DNA of 64,000 nt, taken from DRPG01 sp964655065. GTDB taxonomy: Bacteria; Myxococcota_A; UBA796; GCA-2862545. Numbering within the stretch: position 1 is the stretch's first letter; each line of letters begins with the position of its first letter. Location: assembly GCA_964655065.1 (NCBI GenBank), contig CAZZLC010000032.1:16273-80272 (forward strand), read 5' to 3'. This document shows positions 31,976 to 39,181 of this stretch, piece after piece. The notes below the pieces were generated by a model. It ran no database searches, had not been told where the DNA came from, and saw only the letters and a program-made list of their open reading frames with translations. Made by a program: the position numbers and the translations under genes.

Positions 31976-32848
31976 TCAGTCTTCGCTGGGCTGGAGCTTG
32001 TCCTGCGTGCGCAGCTCGAAGTCGCTACGGTCGTGCCGTTCGTGGAGCTGAGAGGAGGGCTCGCCCCATGCGCGGTTCACCATCCGACCCCGCTTCACCG
32101 CCGGCCGCTGGGCGATGGCATCCGTCCACCGAATGACGTTCGTGTACTCGTGCACCGACAGGAACGTCCCGGCATCGTAGACCTTGCCCTTCACGAGCGC
32201 CCCGTACCAGGGCCAGACGGCCATGTCCGCGATGGAGTACTCCGAGCCGGCCAGGAACTCGTGGTCGGCGAGGCGCCGGTTCAAGACGTCGAGCTGGCGC
32301 TTGACCTCCATCGCGTAGCGCGTGATCGGATACTCGAGCTTCTCGGGCGCGTAGGCGTAGAAGTGACCGAAGCCACCGCCGAGGTATGGCGCGGCCCCCA
32401 TCTGCCAGAACAGCCACGACAACGCCTCGGTGCGCGACGCATGGTCCTCGGGCAGGAACGCACCGAACTTCTCGGCCAGGTACAGCAGGATGGCGCCGGA
32501 CTCGAAGACCCGCTGGGGCGACTCCACGCTGCGGTCGACGAGGACGGGGATCTTGGAGTTGGGGTTGATGGCGACGTAGCCACTCCCGAACTGGTCCCCC
32601 TCCGTGATGTTGACGAGCCAGGCGTCGTACTCGGCGTCGGCGTGTCCGGCCTCGAGAAGCTCCTCGAGCAACACGGTCACCTTCTGCCCGTTGGGCGTGG
32701 CGAGGGAGTAGAGCTGCAGCGGGTGCTTCCCGACGGGCAGCTCCTTGTCGTGCGTGGCCCCGGCCACCGGCCGGTTGATGCTCGAGAATCGGCCTCCCGA
32801 TTCCTGGTTCCAGGTCCATACTTCGGGGGGGACGTACGCTTCGCTCAT
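31976..32848 (-). CDS. yghU: Glutathione S-transferase family protein, YghU type
   Basis: A 290-residue protein with the long N-terminal extension that marks the YghU branch (YVPPEVWTWNQESGG). This is followed by a thioredoxin-like GST domain (LQLYSLATPNGQKVTVLLEE; the GSH-binding PNSKIPVLVD and ESGAILLYLAEK) and an all-helical C-terminal domain (LAGSEYSIADMAVWPW). The E. coli member binds two glutathiones and reduces disulfides and hydroperoxides. A single-gene unit with GGAG upstream of the start. Confidence 0.92.
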   Translation of the reverse strand: MSEAYVPPEVWTWNQESGGRFSSINRPVAGATHDKELPVGKHPLQLYSLATPNGQKVTVLLEELLEAGHADAEYDAWLVNITEGDQFGSGYVAINPNSKIPVLVDRSVESPQRVFESGAILLYLAEKFGAFLPEDHASRTEALSWLFWQMGAAPYLGGGFGHFYAYAPEKLEYPITRYAMEVKRQLDVLNRRLADHEFLAGSEYSIADMAVWPWYGALVKGKVYDAGTFLSVHEYTNVIRWTDAIAQRPAVKRGRMVNRAWGEPSSQLHERHDRSDFELRTQDKLQPSED

Positions 32849-32904
32849 GTCGACTCCTGAACTCGATGTACGAAGCGCTGTAAGGACGTTCGCGACCCTC
32901 GGTG

Positions 32905-32929
32905 AGCGGTCCGCCCCCTGGGGACCGCT
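32905..32929. promoter_or_regulatory. Perfect 8-bp inverted repeat in a divergent intergenic region
   Basis: AGCGGTCC at 32905-32912 and GGACCGCT at 32922-32929, 9 bases apart, between the divergent YghU-like and propeller genes. It has no T-run, so it looks more like an operator than a terminator. The 192-base gap also has two slightly AT-richer patches but no clear promoter boxes. Confidence 0.3.
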
Positions 32930-33040
32930 TGCCGGTGGTCCAAAAGCAGAGTTTCAACCCGATCCGCCAACGTGAATCAAATCCGGGTGCACACTCAGCC
33001 ACGGGAATCGCGTCATCCGGCGTGATGAAAGGGAGAGCCT

Positions 33041-34615
33041 GTGTACTTCGTCTGGCCAATTCTCGTCGGCCTCGCGTCCTTGGAGGGGTGTTCCACCCCC
33101 ACTGCGGTGCCCGACACCCCTGGCGTCTTTTCCGCCACCCCGTACCTCGGGGCACCGGCGACCGCGGATCCGCTCCCCGGCAAGGACGTGATCGCCCATC
33201 CCCTGCTCGGGGAGAACAGCGTGTTCCACGAAGACCACTACAACTCGGACGTGACCGATCAGGCCGGTCCCCTCGGCATCGACCCCAAGGTCCGCAGCCG
33301 GCTGTACGGTCAATGCTCGACGCCTCGCGTCGACTCCCAGGGCCGCGTGATCACCTTGTGCCTCGACATCTCCGACCTCACGACGCCAGGGCTCCGCCTC
33401 GTGCTGCTCGACGGCGACACGCTGGAGCTCCTCGCGGAGCGCCGGGTCGACGATGCGCCGCTGAGCACGGTGACCGCGGGCAACACGCCCGGCGGGGCCT
33501 ACCCCCACGTCGACGCGCAGGACCGGGTGCTCACCACCAACCTCTCGAACCAGGTCGTGATCTACGAGGCGGTGACGACGGCCAACGGTTCGCTGTCCTG
33601 GGACCTCACCAGCACGCTCGACCTGTCGAGCCACCTCGCCACCGGTGACGTCCTGTTCGACGCCGTGCCCGACTTCACGGGTCGCCTGTGGTTCGTCTCG
33701 GGCCAGGGGCGGGTCGGCGCGGTCGACGCGGGTGGAACCGTGCAGACCACCGACCTCGGCGAGACCGTCGAGAACGGCCTCGCCATCGGTGAGGACGGAG
33801 TCTTTCTCACCACGGCTGCGGCCGCGTACCGCTTCGAGGCGGATCCGACAGGCGCTCCGACGTTCACCTGGCGAATTCCGTACAGCGTCGATCCGAATCC
33901 GAAACCCGGCGTGTTCTCAGCCGGCTCGGGCGGCACCATCACCTTGCTCGGGCGCGACCTGGTGGTGTTCCCCGACAACGCCCCGAGCCAGGTCAACCTG
34001 TTGGTCGCTCGCCGCGACCAGTCGTTTACGGGACCCGACCGCGTGATCTGCCAGGTGCCGCTCTTCTCGCCCGGGCAGAGCGCGGTCGACGTCTCCCCCA
34101 TCGCGTACGGACGCAGCATCGTCGTCGCCAACTTCTTCGGTGCTCCCAACACGCTCGACTTCCCCGCCACGTTCGATCAGCTCGCGCCCGGGCTCACCCG
34201 AATCGACGTACGACCCGACAACAGCGGCTGTGACGTGGTCTGGACCAACAACCAGATCCGCTCGACCACCGTGGCCAAGCTCTCTACGGCGACCGGCCTC
34301 GTCTACACGTTCCGGCAGCGGCTGTCCGAGAGTCCGGTCGACGCCTTCTACTTCACCGCCGTCGACTTCGACACGGGGAACATCGTGTGGGAGGTCCTCT
34401 CCGGCACGGGCCCGCTCGCGAGCAACAGCACGTTCACGCTGGCCGTGGGGCGCGGAGGACAGGTCTACCAGGCGACGGTAGGCGGCATCGTGCGCCTCGA
34501 GGATGGTCCAGGTTCCGGGCTCGCGCCGTCGCTGCTCACGATCCGCGAAGAGCCGGGGCCCCTCCTGATGACCGTGCTCCAGATGCTCGGCTACGCTCCG
34601 TCCACGTTGCCCTGA
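33041..34615 (+). CDS. Secreted beta-propeller lipoprotein, unknown function
   Basis: A 524-residue protein. GTG start with GGGAGAG upstream; signal peptide MYFVWPILVGLASLEGC with an unusual lipobox (Glu at -2). The mature part consists of repeated four-strand blade-like units with DxxGR and GG turns (VDAQDRVLTTN, DFTGRLWFVSG, VGRGGQVYQATVGGIV), like seven-bladed propellers. No catalytic motif is seen. Several cysteines (CSTP, TLCLD, RVICQ, GCDVV) may form disulfides, consistent with an extracytoplasmic site. Confidence 0.6.
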   Translation: MYFVWPILVGLASLEGCSTPTAVPDTPGVFSATPYLGAPATADPLPGKDVIAHPLLGENSVFHEDHYNSDVTDQAGPLGIDPKVRSRLYGQCSTPRVDSQGRVITLCLDISDLTTPGLRLVLLDGDTLELLAERRVDDAPLSTVTAGNTPGGAYPHVDAQDRVLTTNLSNQVVIYEAVTTANGSLSWDLTSTLDLSSHLATGDVLFDAVPDFTGRLWFVSGQGRVGAVDAGGTVQTTDLGETVENGLAIGEDGVFLTTAAAAYRFEADPTGAPTFTWRIPYSVDPNPKPGVFSAGSGGTITLLGRDLVVFPDNAPSQVNLLVARRDQSFTGPDRVICQVPLFSPGQSAVDVSPIAYGRSIVVANFFGAPNTLDFPATFDQLAPGLTRIDVRPDNSGCDVVWTNNQIRSTTVAKLSTATGLVYTFRQRLSESPVDAFYFTAVDFDTGNIVWEVLSGTGPLASNSTFTLAVGRGGQVYQATVGGIVRLEDGPGSGLAPSLLTIREEPGPLLMTVLQMLGYAPSTLP

Positions 34616-34618
34616 CGA

Positions 34619-35146
34619 CTATCGGGCCGACGCCACCATCTGCTCGAGCACGTGCCGGTCCACGCCGCCCACCCGGGCCTCCACGATCTCCATGCCGCGA
34701 ATCACCAGCGTGGTCGGGAACGCCGAGATTCCGTACGAGATCGCGACCTCGGCCCGCGCGTCGTGGAGCACGGGGTACTCGATGCCCAGTCGCTCCGAGG
34801 CCGCACGCAGCCGGCCCGGGGTCATCCGGTCGGTGGAGAGCCCGTAGATCGGGACTTCGGGATGCTCCTTGGCGAACGCGGTGAGCTCCGGGATCTCGGC
34901 CCGACACGGTGGGCAATCGGTGAACCAGAAGTTGAGCACCACCACGTCGTCGTCGACCTCGGACAGGGTCACCGGCCGTCCGGCGAGATCGGGCAGCGTG
35001 AAGTCCGGCGCCCGACCGAGGCTCGGTACCGAAGGGGGAAACAGGAACTGAAACCCGACCACCACTGCGAGCACGACGCCGAGAGCGAGGCCCCAGTCCC
35101 GGAGCAGCGTGACCAGGAATCCACCCGTCGTTCCGCCCTGTGCCAT
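34619..35146 (-). CDS. Membrane-anchored TlpA/ResA-type thioredoxin
   Basis: A 175-residue protein with one N-terminal transmembrane anchor (about 17-38) and a periplasmic thioredoxin fold with active site CPPC in FWFTDCPPCRAEIPE. The cis-proline motif is SAFPTTLVIRG. It belongs to the AhpC-TSA/TlpA group that delivers electrons in cytochrome c maturation or repairs periplasmic disulfides. The ATG at 35146 has GGGAG 8 bases upstream; a TTG at 35167 is the alternative. The end is 3 bases from the convergent propeller gene. Confidence 0.88.
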   Translation of the reverse strand: MAQGGTTGGFLVTLLRDWGLALGVVLAVVVGFQFLFPPSVPSLGRAPDFTLPDLAGRPVTLSEVDDDVVVLNFWFTDCPPCRAEIPELTAFAKEHPEVPIYGLSTDRMTPGRLRAASERLGIEYPVLHDARAEVAISYGISAFPTTLVIRGMEIVEARVGGVDRHVLEQMVASAR

Positions 35147-35211
35147 CGAAGAACTCCCACCGACCAACGAGGTTGGGTCTCTGTACCCTCGCTGCCGTTA
35201 CCCTCGCGGGT

Positions 35212-36270
35212 TCACTGAAGGATCGCCTCGGAGAGCTCCTTGGCGACCGTCTCGTTGGCAACGGTGGCCTCGAGCGAGCTCTGGTCCTGATACACCCCCG
35301 ACGTCCCGGCGTTGAGGATGCGGTGCTGGGCTTCGAACTGGAGCTTCCGCTTGCGGCCCAGGCGAGCCGCTTGCTTCGCCCGGTCGGCGCTGTCGATGAC
35401 GACCTCGATCAGCGCGCTCCGACCGGGTTTGTTGGCCTCGCAGTTCACTCGCTGTCGACCGTCTTCGCCACGGGGCAGCGGGTTGCAGTCGACCTCCCAC
35501 GAACCGCCCTTCACCGCGCGAGTGAGCTCATAGCGCGTGAGCAGCGCCACCGCGTCGCCCTCGGGGACGATCGCGTCGCGGAGGATGTCGGCGCTGTCGC
35601 CGTCGAGCACCGTGGTCGTCATGAGCGTGTCACCATCGAGGTGCACGTGGGCATTGTCCGGAGCATCCTCGGAAGCGGCCTTGGCGGCCTCGTTCTTCGG
35701 ATAGCGGTCGATCTGGACCGTGGCGAAGAACTGGGCCTGCCGCAGCTCGCAGGTGACGAACTGGATGCCGTCGATCTCGTCGTCCTGGCAGGCGCGGACG
35801 TCCCAGTTCGAGGCATCGACCGCGTCGCGCAGGTCACCGGGAAGCACCCAGTTCGCGATGTCGTCGCCGCCTTCGGCGCTTCGACCCCGACGCCGCTGCG
35901 TCCCGCGGGTCGCACGCACCTCGGCGTCCATGGCGGCCTTGCGCCGCAGGACGACCCGTCGCTGCCCCGCATCGAGCTCCGGAACGTCGAACGCCTCGGC
36001 GAGCGCCTGGAGCCGGTTGAACTCCCCCTCGTCGAAGAGGCCATCCGAGGCACACTGGTCGAAGGCGATCTCGAACGACAGCGCGGCGTAGGTGCTGACT
36101 CCGCCGTAGTGGGAGGCGATCCAGCCATCGTCGAGCAGGTCCTTGACCCGGTCCCGGTAGGGATCGTTGAGGGCGATGAACTCCTGCAGATCGACGGTGA
36201 GCTCGGAGAATCCTTCGGTCTGGACCTCTCGCCACAGCCCGCAGCTCACAGACCACAACATCAGCAGCAT
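35212..36270 (-). CDS. Predicted lipoprotein of unknown function
   Basis: A 352-residue protein with a short N-terminal hydrophobic stretch ending in a lipobox-like SVSC. The remaining sequence is charged and mixed alpha/beta. Residues about 140-330 contain two repeats of a similar strand pattern, each with a cysteine pair (WDVRACQDDEIDGIQFVTC and WEVDCNPLPRGEDGRQRVNC), which suggests a duplicated disulfide-bonded domain. No family was recognised. It is divergent from gdhA. Confidence 0.6.
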   Translation of the reverse strand: MLLMLWSVSCGLWREVQTEGFSELTVDLQEFIALNDPYRDRVKDLLDDGWIASHYGGVSTYAALSFEIAFDQCASDGLFDEGEFNRLQALAEAFDVPELDAGQRRVVLRRKAAMDAEVRATRGTQRRRGRSAEGGDDIANWVLPGDLRDAVDASNWDVRACQDDEIDGIQFVTCELRQAQFFATVQIDRYPKNEAAKAASEDAPDNAHVHLDGDTLMTTTVLDGDSADILRDAIVPEGDAVALLTRYELTRAVKGGSWEVDCNPLPRGEDGRQRVNCEANKPGRSALIEVVIDSADRAKQAARLGRKRKLQFEAQHRILNAGTSGVYQDQSSLEATVANETVAKELSEAILQ

Positions 36271-36341
36271 GGCGGCACCCTCGGCTCGATGGCTCGGGTG
36301 TCCCGGATACCTTCCTCAGCGGATTCGACAAGGCAGGTCAG

Positions 36342-37679
36342 GTGGAAACTTCCGAGCAGTTCGTCGCCCGCGTCCGCGAGCGGTACCCCCACGAAATCGA
36401 GTTTGTCAACGCGGTGAGGGAGTGGGCCGACAGCATCTTCGACGTCGCCATCACCGAGCCGGTGACCCGATGGGCCGTGCTCGACCGAATGGTGGAGCCA
36501 GAGCGCATGGTGACGTTCCGGGTGGTCTGGGAGGACGACGAAGGTCAAGTGCAGGTCAACCGCGGCTACCGGGTGCAGTTCAACAGCGCAATCGGCCCCT
36601 ACAAGGGCGGCCTTAGGTTCCATCCGTCCGTCAATCCCTCGATCCTCAAGATGCTCGCCTTCGAGCAGACGTTCAAGAACGCGCTCACCGGCCTGCCGCT
36701 CGGCGGGGCCAAGGGCGGGGCCGACTTTGATCCCAAGGGGCGTAGCGATCGAGAGGTGATGCGGTTCTGCCAGGCCTTCATGACGGAGCTCGCCCGTCAC
36801 ATCGGGCCCGACACCGACGTGCCCGCAGGCGACATCGGGGTGGGCGCCCGCGAGATCGGATTCCTCTACGGACAGTACCGACGGCTCGCGAACCAGTGGA
36901 ACGGCAGCCTCACCGGCAAGGGCCTGGCCTATGGCGGCTCCGCGCTCCGCACGGAGGCGACGGGCTACGGCGTCGTCTACTTCACGGCCCACCTCCTCCG
37001 CGAGCGGGGCGAGGGCCTGCAAGGCCTCCGCGCCCTGGTCTCGGGCTCCGGGAACGTGGCCCAGCACTGTGCGGAGAAGCTGATCGAGCGCGGCGCCACC
37101 GTGCTGACGATGTCCGATTCGTCGGGGCTCCTCTACGATCCCGATGGCATCGACGCCGAGAAGCTCGCGTACGTGAAGCACGTCAAGAACGAGGAGCGCG
37201 GGCGGATCAGCGACGTGGCGGCTCGCGTGGCCTCGGCGTCCTTCCACCCGGGCGCGAATCCGTGGCGTGTCCCCGCGGACTGGGCCTTTCCCTGTGCGAC
37301 CCAGGGCGAGATCGGAGACGACGACGCCGAAGCCATGCTCGCCAACGGCATTCGGGGGATCTCCGAGGGCGCCAACCTGCCGATCATGGTCGCGCCGCTG
37401 CGGCGGCTTCTCGCGGCCGGGGTCACCGTGGGCCCCGGGAAGGCAGCGAACGCTGGTGGCGTCGCGGTGAGCGGTCTCGAGATGACCCAGAACGAGCTCC
37501 GGGAGACCTGGACGGCCGCCCGGGTGGACGACCGGCTCCAGGCCATCATGCGGGACATTCACGACGCCTGCGTCGAAGACGGCCGTCTCCCCGACGGCAC
37601 GGTGTCGTACGTGCAGGGTGCGAACGTGGCTGGCTTCCGCCGCGTCGCCGAGACCATGCTCGCCTACGGGCTCACCTGA
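36342..37679 (+). CDS. gdhA: NADP-type glutamate dehydrogenase GdhA
   Basis: Makes glutamate from 2-oxoglutarate and ammonia. The 445-residue product has the hexameric GDH length. The active-site motif PLGGAKGGADFDPKG contains catalytic K124; K88 (GPYKGGLRFHP) and K112 are the other substrate-binding lysines. The Rossmann domain begins ALVSGSGNVAQHCAEKL, and GxGNV with a following serine is typical of the NADP form. GTG start. The stop overlaps the convergent membrane-protein gene by 8 bases. Confidence 0.96.
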   Translation: METSEQFVARVRERYPHEIEFVNAVREWADSIFDVAITEPVTRWAVLDRMVEPERMVTFRVVWEDDEGQVQVNRGYRVQFNSAIGPYKGGLRFHPSVNPSILKMLAFEQTFKNALTGLPLGGAKGGADFDPKGRSDREVMRFCQAFMTELARHIGPDTDVPAGDIGVGAREIGFLYGQYRRLANQWNGSLTGKGLAYGGSALRTEATGYGVVYFTAHLLRERGEGLQGLRALVSGSGNVAQHCAEKLIERGATVLTMSDSSGLLYDPDGIDAEKLAYVKHVKNEERGRISDVAARVASASFHPGANPWRVPADWAFPCATQGEIGDDDAEAMLANGIRGISEGANLPIMVAPLRRLLAAGVTVGPGKAANAGGVAVSGLEMTQNELRETWTAARVDDRLQAIMRDIHDACVEDGRLPDGTVSYVQGANVAGFRRVAETMLAYGLT

Positions 37680-39135
37680 GCTGCGCGCGACGATGGGCGC
37701 AGGAGCGTCCGCAGGCGTACTGAGCCTGGATCTCCCGCGCGAGGTAGCGCCCCAGCGCTTCGTGGGGCAGCGCGGTCCGCCCGGGTCGGATGCCCCGCCG
37801 AAAGCCGTGCTGCACCCACCGCTCCACCAATCCCGGACTGGCGCCGACGAGGTGCACGATCGGCCAGGCCAGCTCCAGTTCGTCGCCAGGTCCCGGTTCG
37901 CCGACCCAGATCCAGAGGACCTGGTGATCCGGTCCTCCCCGAAGGGGACTCATGAGCCCTTCGAGCTCCTCGCGCAGGCCCTCCACGGGATCCTCTGGGA
38001 TCTGGTGTCCCGGCCGAATCCAGACGAGCGACGGTCGGGAGACGTGCTGGAGGCGCTCGAGCGCGTCGTCCAGCCGAGCGCCGGTGGTCGACGGAAGCCT
38101 CCCCAGGGGCGGCAGCACGCTCCGGAAGCCGAGCGACCTCAGCGAAGGCTGGGCACCTGCCGCCTCGAGGAGCGCGGTCCGGTACCCCTGACGCTCGAAG
38201 TGCTCGGGCAAGGTGTCGAGAGCGGGGGCCTCGAACATCAGGTGGGCGAGGTGGGGCTGGCGGGGCAGCGAGATGCCGGTCAGCACGGCCACTTCTCCCA
38301 TACCGGGCGCCAGCTCGCCCGGGGGCGTGAGCCGACCCGTCACCACCGACCAACCGGCCTCCCCGAGTCTCCCCTCGACGTCCTTCAGCAGGGATTCCAC
38401 CCGCGCCGACTCGGGACCGAGGCGAAGCGCCTCGGTGTGTCCGCGAACGATCGCGATCCGGATCTCGGGGGGGTGCGAGAGGGTCCGATCGGGGGGACCA
38501 AACGCGGCCTTCGGATCGAGCGCCTCGTCCATGCGGTTCCACTCGCCGAGGCTCGCGGCCACGTTCTCCCGGAGCGGCGGGAGCACGGGCCTCGAGTCGG
38601 GGAAGACGGTGAACATCACCGCAGCCACGATCGCGAACAGCCCCATGCTCCGCCAGGGGCCCTGCCACCGGACCTCGTGCAGCCACCGAGCTGCGAGCGC
38701 CATTCCCGATGCGTAGAACAGTCCGACGAGCAGCAGTCCGCCTGCCACCACGAACAGCCACCCCGCCGACCCCCACGTAGCCTGGATCTCACCCAGGTAG
38801 ATGCGAGTGAGCATCAGGGCATCGTACAAGAGCAGGTCGTCGCCGGTGAGCGCCCGACCCGTGGCTCGGATGCCCTCGAACATCACGAGGATCGAGGCTG
38901 CCAAGCCAAAGAGGACGGCCAGGACCGTCTGCAGGGCCCTCGCCTGGGGAAGGAACCCCAGCCCCCACACGAGCACCATCCCGAGCGCGATGTCCGGCGA
39001 CAACGCGAGCACGCCCTCCGGATCGACGAGCATGCGCGGCACCAGCGGCGCCACGAGGAGGATGAACGTCCACCCCAGGAACACCAGGATGGGACGGCGC
39101 TGGATGACGGTCTTGACCCGGGCCTCGTCGCTCAT
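37672..39135 (-). CDS. Integral membrane protein with alkaline-phosphatase-like periplasmic half, unknown
   Basis: A 487-residue protein with four or five transmembrane helices in the first 205 residues, then a soluble domain. The topology (N-terminal membrane bundle plus periplasmic domain) is like LtaS/sulfatase-type transferases, and segments such as PHLAHLMFEAPALDTLPEHF and SRPSLVWIRPGH fit that fold. However, no metal-binding Asp/Thr nucleophile motif is visible, so it may be a non-enzymatic relative. It is the last gene of a minus-strand set behind the HtrA-type gene. GGGAGG is only one base from the ATG. Confidence 0.55.
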   Translation of the reverse strand: MSDEARVKTVIQRRPILVFLGWTFILLVAPLVPRMLVDPEGVLALSPDIALGMVLVWGLGFLPQARALQTVLAVLFGLAASILVMFEGIRATGRALTGDDLLLYDALMLTRIYLGEIQATWGSAGWLFVVAGGLLLVGLFYASGMALAARWLHEVRWQGPWRSMGLFAIVAAVMFTVFPDSRPVLPPLRENVAASLGEWNRMDEALDPKAAFGPPDRTLSHPPEIRIAIVRGHTEALRLGPESARVESLLKDVEGRLGEAGWSVVTGRLTPPGELAPGMGEVAVLTGISLPRQPHLAHLMFEAPALDTLPEHFERQGYRTALLEAAGAQPSLRSLGFRSVLPPLGRLPSTTGARLDDALERLQHVSRPSLVWIRPGHQIPEDPVEGLREELEGLMSPLRGGPDHQVLWIWVGEPGPGDELELAWPIVHLVGASPGLVERWVQHGFRRGIRPGRTALPHEALGRYLAREIQAQYACGRSCAHRRAQLR

Positions 39136-39181
39136 GCCTCCCGATCGGTCCCTCGGTCGGCCGACCAGGGGTGCGTCGAGG

